Assembly: GCF_043641665.1 (NCBI RefSeq)
Contig: NC_092198.1
Span: 4,314,501 to 4,378,500, forward strand
Direction of reading: 5' to 3'
Source: Enoplosus armatus
Lineage: Eukaryota; Chordata; Actinopteri; Centrarchiformes; Enoplosidae
Length of the DNA stretch: 64,000 nt
Part shown: piece after piece, positions 48,515 through 59,900 of the stretch
How positions within the stretch are numbered: position 1 is the stretch's first letter
How the letters are laid out: every line of letters starts with the position of its first letter
Program-made: the position numbers and the translations under genes
Notes under the pieces: model-generated
What the model was told of the DNA's origin: nothing
The model's input: only the letters and a program-made list of their open reading frames with translations
Database searches by the model: none

Positions 48515-51500
48515 CTAGGAGGAGCAGTCAGTCTCAGGAGGCTTTGACGGGGTTTCCTCTGACGGTGTCTCACTGGAGATCCCAGTATCGCCTTCATTCT
48601 CTGGTCCGTTGCTCAGTGACATCTTTTCCAGAGCTGCGGGGTGGACACAGATTCAGATGTATAATAAGTAAGATGTTGTTTGCATCAACCCGACAGCTCC
48701 CCCATAATGACAGCAGAGTTTTGTGGTGTCCTGGCTTGTTTTAATCAGCATCTCGAGGTGGAGAGGGGGCATGGTTGCCTCCTACTGTAGCAATGAATGT
48801 CGGTGCTGTACCTTTTAGGAACTACACTATGTGTAACTATTAATATGGCTTAATATGTCTTAATGTCAGTTGTAGCGGTTGCTGGTTGCTAAGCCGGGGT
48901 GCCAGTCAGAGTCTCCGTCCAACAAAATTAAATGTACAGTTCACAGTCAAACTCAGTCTCATCTGTGTCACTTTACACAGAAGTGAACTGCTCAGTCGAG
49001 TCTTGGTTTCTGTAGTTATTCTGCTAATGCTTAGTAACTGGCTCCAGGAATTCTGGCGTTAACCTTGTGTTTTCCAGAGAAGGCGGCAGACTCCCGGGAC
49101 CGGACAGCCAGAGCGATTCACGGACTGCCAGGACTGGCAGCCTAACCAACAGCGGACTTTTCGGATGCGCTGCCAGGGGTTGGCAGGCTGGCGCCGGACG
49201 CTCACGGTCTCACCACTTCCCTGTGTGTCAGCTTGCAAGTACGTGCCATACTGCTTTTTAAACGCCGTCATTCATGTGTGTGTGTACGTGTGACGTAGAG
49301 GTGTGTGTCCTTAAAGGCGCTAATCACCCCCTGCATACCAGCAGGCCTCCATTCTCTCTTCCTTTCTGTCCATCTTGACAGTTCATTGTGTGTGTTCAGT
49401 TATTTGCAATCATTTAGCGAAACACAATGCATGAGCGCTACTTCGCCTGAACAACTATATTCTCTATAGATGCCTGAATGACTGAATCCAGTGAAACTCA
49501 CTGTGACTTGTCTTTGTCCTTTTGTTGGGAGAAGTAGTATGAAAGTCTAATGAAATTCAAACTGATATGTTCAATGATGAACTCACAAATTCAGGGTCAT
49601 GGCTTACATTTATTAACCATACAGTACTCGTGTTTCGGGCCACGGTCCTTCAATAGTGCAAATGCCATCCACACCAAACACAGGAACCTTATACAGGTGA
49701 TGTGATGATTTCATCAAATACTGACTTCCATTCTGAGAGAGTCCAAGTGTAAAGCGTTCCCGTTAAGGTAGAAAAGTCCTATATAAGTGGAGTCCACCCA
49801 TCATTTACCACTTACATGTCTTCCACATTGTAGTTTCAATATTTGCTGGAGGTAAGTGAATCTAACCTGACACAGGTATAAATAGTAGCAGGTGTCAATC
49901 TAATTTTGAATGCATCTAGACTAGAAAATGTTCTATTAGCACAATTACAATATTAAACTTGCATGGTAGCAAGTCAAACGAGGGAAATCAGAGGAATGAC
50001 AATGAAGAAAAGCAGTAAGAAATAGAAAAACAGCTCAGCTAAACACTCAATGAATGAATGAACTGAAGTTTCTGTCTTAATGGAAAGTTCCAGTATTTTT
50101 CAACCTGGATCGTCTTCTCATAACTGTGGCCATTCTGATTCGTCAGTCATGCTAACTTTGCACTCACCACATTGTATATTGGGGCAAGCAGCACAAGCGC
50201 TGTGAAGCACTCCAAATAAGGACAACATTTGCATTTCATACATTTAAGCGTTGAGAAAGACCTTTTATGCATCTGTAAGCATCAAGTCAGAACACGTTTT
50301 GAAAACATACCTTGCAGTGATGCCGAGCTGTTGCTGGGCGGCGCTGTGCTGCTGTCGTCCAGTTCATCCAGGTAGAGTCGGTAGTGATGGCCACTGTCGT
50401 CTTCATACTCCACATTCTCATCGTCGCTGTCCACTTCTGGAGCCACATACACCACCTCAAACTCTATCTGTCCTCGCTGACACAGACACCCGCAATGAAC
50501 ACTTTGAGAGAAACGGAGAAACGATGGGGTTTTGTGTGTGCGCTTGTGTGTGTGCACGGCGTTACCTGCTGGGACAGAATGGTGACGGCCTCCTTGTGTT
50601 TGGCATCGCGCAAATTGATGCTGTTGACAGCAAGGATGGCATCTCCAACATGCAGACCTCCACATCTGTCTGCAGGCTGACTTGAATGGATCTCTGAAAT
50701 TAAAATGGGAACGCCGTGCTCCTTCCCACCCTGATGATAACAGACATACGAGAGTTAACTCAGATGTTAGGAATGTCACAGTAATGACAGAGATGACCAA
50801 ACAATAGGACAACCTCACTGCCAGTTCCTCTGTTTATGTATCACTCACGCCACATTTGACTTCAAGTGCTGAACATCCCAAATGGGCACGCATGAAAGTA
50901 CTCTGAACAACACTATCGGAGATTATCTTAAAGCTCATCTCAACATCTCAACCAGCTCCTGTATTCTGAATGGGCGGCAGCAGGGCGCTCCCCCGCCACT
51001 ACCGGCTACCTCCAATCCTAATAACAACCTGTACCATGCATCACAGGCTTCCGCTATCCACCTACTGTACTCTCATTATGCAGACTGTGGCTCAAAACAG
51101 GGGAAATTGTCATAACATCTTTAATGCTTTGCCGAGTGGAAACCACAAACTTGAGGCATTTTTATAGCCTTTCCCTGCATTGTAAGAGTCAATTCTCTTA
51201 ATTTAATTTTCAGACCCTTAGTTAGCTGCTTAGAGGACCTCATGGTTTCAGATTTTCAAGCACATCTTGGTAAGATTAGAAAGGTCAGTAAGGTTTCACT
51301 GGTACTGTACACGAAAGCATGCACAAACATGATCTACATAGATTAGTTATAAATAGTTTTTCCCCAACCTTCCCGGCAATCGATTCACAAAAGACTTCAC
51401 TATGCAGCACATTAAGATAAGCTGGAGGCTTAGTTTATTCACTTTGCATCTAAATGCACAGAATTGTTGGCTGCTTTAAATAGCTCTCGGGTGCAATTTC

Positions 51501-54500
51501 AAGAGGCTCTCACGGCCACTTTCAGGAAGGAAAAAAATAAATGATAAAAAAACAGAACAGCTGTGATTTCTTACTGTAATGGAGATTCCCAGCCCCTCAT
51601 TATCATCTTTGACTAGCACGACCTTTCTGATGGGGCCTACTCCCTGGGTTTTCTTCAATATGTCTGGGTCCTGTAATTGCATTAACACATTCAACTTTGG
51701 AAGCACAAACGAAAAGTATCAACAGTTTCCAACTGCTTTGCAGATTCACACTCACGTGCCCCACAGGAGAGGGAAGAGGTTTCTTTGGATCATTACGACC
51801 TCTACACGCTCGGATGACAGTCTTATGGCGGTGAAGGTGAATCTCTGCCTCAAGTTGGTTCCACAGCTTGTCGTGTGCTGGCCCTTTCATGTCACGGCCC
51901 AGTAACTGGATCTGCTGCACCCTGACAGACAAACCAAAGCTTTCTGCTGCCTTTTCAAATTTCAGGCACAAAGTGCATTTTTTGGCTAAATGGAAGTTAT
52001 CACTATATTGATGATACATATGTGTGATTCCAGTAAATATACATTGTTGAACTGAAGGATTATCATGGATTTATTGGCTTGGCTAAGCAGGTACACATGT
52101 ACTTGATGACTATGTAAAGATGGATTCTTGTAGAGTATAACTGCACAAAATGTGGAGCTTTTGTTTTAGATGCGAAGAAATTCCTTCCAGGCGTTCCTGA
52201 GACATTGGGAGAATGGGATTGGCCTGAGGTCACCGTTTTCTAATCAGTTTATGATTTGACTTTCAATGATGAGGTCATGATTCGATTTAAACAAACAAGA
52301 GATAATGTCTCACCCAAAACAGAATACCAGAAAAGGGATTTCAACCTGCAAACAAAGCGCATCTTTTAACTCATCCCTAGATAGATGATCCTTACCTGCC
52401 AGCCAGTTCCTTGTCCAAGTATTTGGCAGCCAGTCTGGCTCCGTACACCTCGGCCTGCAGTACTGCCATGTGCCTGCGAAGGGCCTCATTTTCTTTCTTA
52501 AATAGTCTCACTTCTGCCTCCAGCCTTGCCTCTGCTAATTTCTCCTTCTTGCTGGCCTCGAGCTCCTGTTCCTACAACAAACACACACACACACACCAAG
52601 GACTTTAGCAAGGTGAGCGGATGAGTGAAAGTCCTTTAAATCTCTGGCAGCTGAATACAGTACCACTTATTTATCTGTGTTTATTATCACATTTGAGATC
52701 AAACCATATATTGTTTTTACTTCATCTGTTGTGCACCAAGTATTTCAAAAGTAATAATTATTTTCTGGGGGTTATTTTATATCCACTGCTGACACTACTA
52801 AATATGGCAGCTTGTTTGCTGTTCACTTCCTATAGTGCTGGTAGTTTTTCTTATGTTTGGAGACAATGGGATTCATCATTATAAGAACACAAACACAGGT
52901 GCGAACAATTAAGAACATGTCATGAATCTGACACAGACTTTTCTTAGGACCTTTCTCAAGATCAAATTTAAGAAAAAAAACTTGGGAAGATATTAGTGTG
53001 CAAGTCCCGCCCACTATGACCTTGAACAGGATAATTCAGCAAATTGATGGGTGTCTTCAGAGATTATTTCCTGTAAATACTTGTTGCTAAGCATCACTGT
53101 TGATACTGCTCCATCTTACCCTCACCTGTGAACAAGACACTGAGATGCATGGCCCTTAACCCCACTAAGCAACTCAACTAGTCTACAAGTAAATAATTGG
53201 CCCAAATACAAATCAATATTTTTTCCTTGAAATTATGTTGAGAAGAGGGAAAAAGTGGAGGTCGTATTATATTTGAGCATTAGTTAATTCACATTTTGAC
53301 CAAAGCTACGTCACTTCACAGCTTCGGTGCAGTCAAGACTGACAGATGAGATGGAGAGAGAGACAACAAGTTAATCAGGTTTGAGAAGAATTTTAAAACC
53401 ACAGTGCACAATGAGGCAGAAGCATCAAACAACTGTCAAGCAACCAAGAAATACGTCATGTCAGAAAATGGAAAGCCATTGCCAGTGAAATAAAAATAGT
53501 AACAGTCAGAGAAAAGCTTTCCACTGTCCCAAATCAGAGGCCTGTACTATGAAGGTAGCTTCAGGTTTAACCCTGGGTTTCAGGGTTATGACAGTGGTTC
53601 ACTTCTTAACGAGGTACATTGCCATGGTAACTTAAGATGGATTTATGGTTGACGCAGTGTCCCTGTCCCAAGATACAGTGCAGAGTGCAGCCATGTAGGT
53701 TTATCCACTTGTTTTGTCCCCTGGCGTTTCGGAGAATACTGCAACGGGTAGCCCGTTAAGCATAAAGGCCTCTGTGCAAACTCAAAGCTCATGCGACATC
53801 TATGGTGGCCTGCGTCACGGTGTCTCGCACGAGCATAAACAAGGCTTTATGCTGCACACCTAACCTGCTCCGGAGCAGGTTATGTTCGAGGTAACTTGTA
53901 TAAAAGCACAGCAGCATCCCGCCAGCACCCCCAACGAGCGGTATGGTCCCAGTCCTTTCTACTCCTGCCTCAAGTATCATTGAGTCACTAGTTGTGTCAA
54001 CTGTAGCTACACAATCTATTTTCAATCCTAAAGATCGGAATGAATCAACACAACACACCCATACACAAACTTACCATCTCTTCAAATGTTGGTGCAGGCT
54101 TTAGGGAAGAAGAGGCAAAGGAAGAACAGAAGACATAGATTAGAGAAATTCTAATTTCAGGCAACAGAGATTGTGAGTAAGTTAAGCATTCAATACAAGT
54201 GGCAGATATAGTGTAAAGAAATAAGCCCATCAGTATTGGAAAAAAAGGTAACTGAAAGCAGTGGAGGCAATGGGCAAGCAGGAGGAAAGAGCACCACAGC
54301 GACAGCCCCGTATTTTATGTGTTTGGGCTATGAGTGTCGAGAGATGTGTCGTCGGACCACTTTGTTTCTGCACCAGCCCACATCCTCCTCCTCAAGATGC
54401 CCAACACCAGTTCAACTGTAAGTTAAGGCTCTGCAGCTGAAGCCGTAAGACAGAAGACAACAGGGATAAGATAAGCAGGGTTTGGGTTTGGCTAGCTGTC

Positions 54501-57500
54501 TATTTAGCTAATGTTATATCAGGTGACAGATGTAGATTTAGCCAGAGCCAGGATGCCAATATGTGCTCCTTCCAGCCAGCCTCCTCCTAACAGCAACACG
54601 TTCCCCTTGTTCTATAACACATCTATTTTACTAAAGTTGTTGTTATATTGTTCACTAATCTTGTTTACGTAAAGTGTGGCGTGGGTTGTGGCCAAAGAGA
54701 ATAACGTTGCTAAGGTTACCTCACTGAATCCCCGTCCTTTATGATTTACATTTTGCTTCCAGGAGATGCACGGTGAATAAGGACCAGTCTATACAGTATG
54801 TAAATAAGCAGGAATTAAGCACAACATGGAAGTGAAGGCAATGATCTGTTTATTTGAATGTGAAAGTGCAGTAAATATATTTTGTCCCTAAAATCAATGA
54901 ATAATAATCGTGATAATAATTGTGATTCAAATATTGATCAAAATAATCGTGCAGCCCTAGCTCAGCGCCAGGCTTGTCTAAATGTTGTCAGATGTTTTCT
55001 GGAATGATGAATGATTTTTTTATTACCTCAGCAGTGGTAACACAGGACATGCAGCAAGAAACTAAATAGAAAGAGGAGGTTTATGTGTGCATTTAAAATG
55101 AGCCTCCAAGAATCTTTCTGCATTAATATATTATTCAAGAGGTTATTTTCAGTGTGCAGGTGTTCTTCCTCCTTTGAATGAAATTCAATTTCTTGCTTTT
55201 TTTTTTTTTTAAAGACAACAGTGCAAAATAAGCCAGACACCATGTCCTAAAAAGTAGGGAACATTCCTTCTGTTTATGGATTGAACGTCTAGGTGGCCCA
55301 GACTGGACCTCCTGGAGACCTCTTTCAGGTACTTTTTCTTCAGCTTCCCTAAATCATACTTTGATTAAGTCAGTATTAAACAGCATCTACGCATCATACT
55401 AAATCCATGATGCCTGGCTCACAGACCAACCCAATGATTACCCTTTTTCCAGAACACGAGTGCTTTTTAATCTTTTCAACTGACAACAAAAACCAACAAC
55501 CAACTTGGTCAAATGTTAGAGTTAGAGATGCCCTGGGGCGACGAGTATCCGAGTGGTTAAGACAGCTGCAATGTCGTCGGTTCGACTTTGACCCTTTTTT
55601 TTTTTTTATATCATGCCCCCCCCCCCCCCCCCCCCCCTCCCTGCCTGCACTTTCTTTCTCTATCAAATAAAGAGATAGCTTCACCAAATGTTTTGCCCTA
55701 TTGTAAAACTTTACTTTATTCAGTTTGAAGGTTGTGGACAGCATCTCCCACTCCTACCTACCAGTCTGTCTTTGATGGAGTCCGAGTCCTCAGCCTGGCC
55801 TTGCTTGGCATGAAGCTGCAGCTGGAGAGCATGAAGCTGCAGGAGCTGGTCATGGACCTCCCTTTCAACCGTTGCCCGCTCAGCCTTAGCCTCGGTCAGC
55901 TCAGAGCGCAGGTCCACCAGCTGAGCCTGGAGTGGTGGGGCGGATGAATGGAGGCAAAGAAGTGTGGAAGAAGGCAAGGAAGGGGGAAGGACACAAGAGG
56001 TCAGAGTCAACACTGCACTGGCTTCAGAGAATACAGAACAGTCCCAGCAGGACTCCCTTCGTGGGGCCTCCAACTAGGACTACATAAAACATGATCTAGT
56101 TTCATCAAAATCAGTGAATAAAGTTCTAAGTTGTTTGCTTTTGTACAGTAATCAGTGAGGCCCAGCCCGCAGAAACACTCATCTACAGTTTTTCCAACCT
56201 ACTTCGTGTCTCATTTGTGTTCTGATAAACAGTAAGTTCATCAAATTCATCAAATAGCCCCTTATCTCTGTTTTTCAAGCTAATTTACTGTGGCTGTCAC
56301 ATGCCGTCCAGCACACCAGCAAGAGGATGAGGCGACGGGGATGTGCTCAGGGCTCAGAGGCTTCTCTCTGCCCCTCCGTAGGCTTCAAGAAGCTGTCCAA
56401 TCAGAAGAAAGTGGGCTTCTAGGAGGGCCTTAAAGAGACAGGACTTAAAGCGTCTTGTTTCAGACAGAGGGTGAACTGAGGGGCTGCATGAAGGGCCAGT
56501 ATAAGACAAACAAGGACCTTTCTGAACTGTGAATCATGCAAAGCTACTCTAGTGGTGTCCCAGTATAAAATTATAGAGTCTAAAGTCTAAACAATATTAC
56601 AAACATCTGTATTACAATGAACTCTTTCTAACGCAGAGCTGCAGCACAATCAATCCCGTCACTTGCTTCCACATTCAGTTCTTCGCAGGTAGGCTACTTG
56701 GGTCTTAAAACACACTAGCAGGGTGTAATGCACTCTTTATGGTTGCATAGATGCTACTCGTGGGATAAGAAATATTATCTTTACAGGCGTGGCCATGAGA
56801 GAAGAATTCTTATATGGTAGTTGGGCAATCTAAGTGGGAGTGTAACAACAACAACACTGCAATGTAACAGAAAATGAAGTCTACCCAATTGAGAAAAGAA
56901 AACAAAATGGGCCTTATGCAATAACATTTCCCAATACTTATCCTTAACCTCTCTACTTTTTCTCAAATTTGGCATAAATTGCTTGTTTCAGCTCGATGAT
57001 TGCCACCCGTTCAGCATAATCTACGTCCCTGAAATTGCCATATAAGGCTACCTGGTCCGCTCTGTGGGGAAGCTTCATTTAACAAGACTAGGTCGAAAAC
57101 GAGTGTATGGCTGGACTGTGTATGGTCAATGTGCTATATTGTGGCCAAATTGTTACACAGAAAGTCAGTGGTAGTGTCTTTAATGTGAATTCCTGGATAT
57201 TAAACGTTGATCTGCAGTTTTCTGCAGTGGTCGGAGTAATGTATGTTCTTAAAGTGTACTCAACTCGTATAAGAGAACTCATTCTAATTATAATTACAAC
57301 TATTCTAATTATCTATTAACTCCCTCTGCGCTTTCATTCGTTTCTATCTGCGGGATGTCTCTCGTTTTGCTATGACTCACTCTATTTTGGGTGTTTTGTC
57401 CGAGTGATTGTTATTTGGGGTGCTTTAACTGTCTGCTCTCCCTCAAGCCTCTCTGAGCTGTTTTCTCTCCTACTCCGCTCTCTGCTGGACTGTCACAGTG

Positions 57501-58676
57501 CGTAACCATCGTCTCTACTTCCCTCAGCAGCAGGTTTTATGATCTTTTCCTGTTTCATTCCCTCATGGTGAATATCAGGTATTATATGGCCTTTGTGCAC
57601 ATGCACATACTGTACTGTGACACAGTGGCGAGGTATGGACTGCTTATTTATTTTTCGTGAAGTGGGTGTGTGTTTTTGCTTGTGGGTACTGGACAGACCC
57701 AGTGGGGCATGGACCACATCCTGCTTTGCCCTTATCTCACTAGCGATAGCCTTAGAGGGTGAAACCTATACGAAACAGACTGTTACAGTTACTAATGGTA
57801 ACTCCAGGTTCTATGAGTAGCCTATAGGCACAGCCCGGCTCCTGCAGCACTGAAGACTTTTAGTCTAACTTATGTCCACTTACTACGTGGGCCCCACAGG
57901 GCTTTTTCCTCAGCTAGATAAAAGGAACCAGTTTGGAGGGCTGTGCCTGTACTGATAAAATCTGGAGTTATGGTACACGACTAACATTCACTACTGTCAT
58001 GACATTTTGAAAGAGCAAAGACCAATGGTGTAACTTGGTCACTCACTCAGTAAGTCACAGACAGACTTTTACATCTACAGCCAAAGAGAAAAGAAAATAA
58101 TTCCACATCAGGTCATTCATATAGAGCACATCCACCACAGATGGGCACATGACCCTAAAGTGAAGCATCGGTATATGCCAGGGGACAGGATCTGCCTGCA
58201 AACATGAGACACACAGCAGCGGCATATCATAGTGACATATGTCAATAAGAATCGATATGTGCCGGTGCCACAGGCCGGCGGAACTGCAGCGGCTCGTCAT
58301 ATGCTGCTGAGACAAGAGGCATAACGTTACCATCCCTCTCATACCTCTGCAGGGGGGGAGAACTAACGTTAACCTCCACTCACAAGTAACCAAGCATCAT
58401 ACAACAGATACTAACCTCTAGTTTGTGGTTGAGTTGGAAAACCGTCTGGGTTTTGTGACAGAGCTGAGCAAAACAGGAGCTGAGGCTGGTCATCTTCTGC
58501 CGACCCTCGTACGTGATGTCGACTTGATCTGGGTCTATTTCGCCGAGCAGCAGATCCACGTCCACGAAGGCCTTGTCAAACTCTTTCTCCAGCACTTCTA
58601 GCCAGCGAAACATGGACATACCGGGGCCAAGGCCCGAGCTATGGCCCGCCGGGGAGCATCCAGCCGAAACGGACAT
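48515..58676 (-). CDS. gopc: Golgi-associated PDZ and coiled-coil motif-containing protein
   Basis: Golgi adaptor (PIST/CAL) that sorts PDZ-ligand membrane proteins such as CFTR. Nine coding exons: 58676-58416, 55926-55762, 54098-54075 (24 nt), 52571-52396, 51921-51756, 51670-51575, 50730-50566, 50476-50311 and 48633-48515 (stop TAG). The total is 1338 bp, 445 aa (437 without the microexon), all GT-AG and in phase. Residues 21-87 ([20 protein letters not shown]...) are the conserved N-terminal part. Coiled coils lie at about 84-140 and 150-205. The basic link [17 protein letters not shown] precedes the PDZ domain (about 275-363). The PDZ has a carboxylate loop GLGI (290-293) and a class I helix His (H341 in KHKEAV). 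An acidic stretch [16 protein letters not shown] follows. The tail (408-445) is Ser/Glu/Pro-rich and shorter than in human. The gene is tail-to-tail with gabrr1. No defects seen. Confidence 0.97.
53539..53905. mobile_element. non-autonomous DNA transposon with a 22-bp palindrome and a nested insertion
   Basis: Starts GGCCTGTACTATGAAGGTAG and continues with GGTTCACTTCTTAACGAGGT and TTGCCATGGTAACTTA, wording I know from a common fish element. Near the right end, 53861-53882 is a perfect 22-bp palindrome centred on CTCCGGAG. Between about 53637 and 53850 a second element seems nested: its left end (TTTATGGTTGACGCAGTGTC) recurs at 63425 and its right end carries a rough inverted copy. It lies in gopc intron 3. 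Confidence 0.55.
54075..54098 (-). other. gopc: 24-nt coding microexon of gopc (PAPTFEEM)
   Basis: Exactly eight codons, flanked by acceptor CTTCCCTAAAG and donor GTAAGT. It is phase 0 on both sides, so skipping keeps the frame. The position matches the eight-residue segment (SGPSVEEL-like) that distinguishes the long and short mammalian isoforms, the long one being neuron-enriched (nPIST). A TGC lies 17-19 nt upstream of the exon, where SRRM4 is known to bind UGC for neuronal microexons. That this exon is alternative here is inference. Confidence 0.85.
54890..54960. repeat. fragment of a TIR-type DNA transposon in gopc intron 3 or 2 region
   Basis: AATAATCGTGATAATAATTG ... ATTGATCAAAATAATCGTGC then AGCCCTAG. 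The ending ATAATCGTGCAGCCCTA is the inverted end of a widespread fish element. The matching other end was not found, so only one terminus is preserved. It lies in the gopc intron between the microexon and exon 2. Confidence 0.45.
55535..55678 (+). mobile_element. tRNA-derived SINE in gopc intron 2
   Basis: The head carries an A-box-like TATCCGAGTGG (55546-55556) followed by TTAAGAC and a B-box-like GGTTCGACTTT (55579-55589), as in a Ser/Leu-type tRNA promoter. A T run (55595-55607), ATCATG, a 22-nt C run (55616-55637), then CTGCACTTTCTTTCTCTATC and AAATAAAG complete it. It has no tRNA fold with an intact acceptor stem, so it is a SINE and not a tRNA gene. Truncated relatives occur at 25971-26038 and 36092-36175. 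Confidence 0.65.
55927..58415 (-). other. gopc: gopc intron 1
   Basis: A 2.5-kb intron between exons 1 and 2. I see no embedded gene or clear repeat. The region 57750-57840 has wording (GTTACAGTTACTAATGGTAA, GGTTCTATGAGTAGCC) reminiscent of a fish repeat, but too short to call. Confidence 0.5.
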
Positions 58677-58906
58677 GGCTAGAGCACAGCAGAGTCCTAA
58701 CGTTAGCGTTAGCTTGCTAGCTAGCTAACTTTGATGGTGAGTAGCGCTGATGAATCGCCTCTCTGTTGACCAATACGAAATAACGTTGAAACCCGATAAC
58801 TATGATTGTGTTGGGTTAGCAGAGAGAAGTCTGACAAATTGCGTTTTGTGATTCTTATGAAAAACACAGTCTGACCAGGAAGTCCCACATCAGACTCGCG
58901 AGTCTG
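58677..58906 (-). promoter_or_regulatory. putative gopc promoter / 5' UTR region
   Basis: Immediately upstream of the gopc ATG, with a short GCTAGCTAGCTAAC run (58716-58729). An ETS-like CCAGGAAGT sits at 58875-58883, and a perfect 16-bp palindrome CAGACTCGCGAGTCTG at 58891-58906, whose core resembles the TCTCGCGAGA element of some housekeeping promoters. A LINE 3' end starts right beside the palindrome. Promoter function is inferred from position and motifs only. Confidence 0.35.
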
Positions 58907-59900
58907 CTGCTTCTTCTTCTTCGTGTTTTACGGCGGTTGGTATCCAGCTCATTGGTACTTTACCGCCCCCTTCTGCTCCGGAGGGTGGATCAGACGATAG
59001 GTTGACAAAATAACTCCCTTCAAAAAATAAATGAATAAATAAATATGAAGAAAAAAAAAAAAAAAAAACCTTTCGCACAAACACACACACATCCTAACCT
59101 ACATGGTTCTATTCTCTCTTATTGTCCATTCATTTTAAAGCCATCTGATGTGTATTATTTGATACTAATCATAAAAGTAGTCATTTCATAAAATGATATG
59201 CAGTACAAAGTTGCCACGTATGCAATGTTCCAGGTGAATAACTAGTAGATGTTGGGGCCCCATACTGATAAGATTCATTATTGTTTGGATGTCTCCCTTG
59301 GAATGTGGGAGTTATGCGATATAGGTCTCTTTTCCTGACCCCTAGACTGCTGTCCAAATAACTTGTATATCATCGGTTTTGGGGTACTGAGGGACCCTAG
59401 GGAAAGATAAGTTTATAGATTTATGTGTTATGGTAGGAGCCCTGTATGCCTAAATGTATAAAAGACGAGGTTGAACAGTGTTCGATGCAGCAGTACTGAT
59501 TCGGCTACGGGTGCTGTACAGGTCAAGATGCGCATGCCTGTTGATCCTGATCTTTGATGCAAATAAAGAATATTATGTGAAAAGTCAGTATCAGCGGGGT
59601 TTCCTTCCATCATCGGATCATCGCCTACATCAGGGGAATGAAGAAGAAATTAACAACACATCTTTCCAGTCCAGTCATCCTTAAAAAACAAACACTGTCT
59701 CCACATACACTAATACGCTTTTGACATTGTCTGAGCCGCCTCATTTTCTGTAACTGTGTCATCATTTTTTGTCTTTCATGTGTAACTTTCCTGCATGATA
59801 TAAGGATATGCTCAACTGTCTCAGCCTCACGGCACAAACCGGTTAGATGTCTCCCTATGATGTACATTGTACTGTACTTCATGCCTAATCTGTTTTGGAT
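58905..59900 (-). mobile_element. LINE 3' end with zinc-knuckle C-terminus of the RT ORF, interrupted
   Basis: Read on minus, 59882-59625 encodes GRHLTGLCREAETVEHILIS followed by CRKVTHERQKMM and FLRMTGLERCVVN. This is the CCHC-like end of a fish LINE ORF (pattern TGLC...ETVEHIL..C). The 3' UTR end, CCAACCGCCGTAAAACACGA followed by (AGA)n, lies at 58937-58905, the tail typical of this family. An A-rich tract at 59050-59068 falls in between. About 0.39 kb between these parts looks like an inserted LTR. Confidence 0.6.
59250..59640 (+). mobile_element. candidate solo LTR inside the LINE 3' region
   Basis: The segment begins TGTTGGGGCCCCATACTGAT and carries a TATA box (GTATAAAAGACGAGG, about 59456-59470). 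About 100 nt further is a polyadenylation signal (GCAAATAAAGAA, 59560-59571). It ends near ATCATCGCCTACA. The order TG, TATA, AATAAA, CA fits an LTR's U3-R-U5. I could not find a target-site duplication and the ends are uncertain. No internal retroviral or gag-pol sequence is present. Confidence 0.4.

Noticed and set aside
50251..50685. 144-aa plus-strand open frame
   Set aside because: It is antisense to gopc exons 7 and 8 and has no domain character; the minus strand carries the conserved PDZ and acidic sequence.
55546..55607. possible tRNA gene (A box, B box and a T run)
   Set aside because: No paired acceptor stem or credible anticodon arm, and the sequence continues into a SINE-type C run and AAATAAAG tail shared with other loci.
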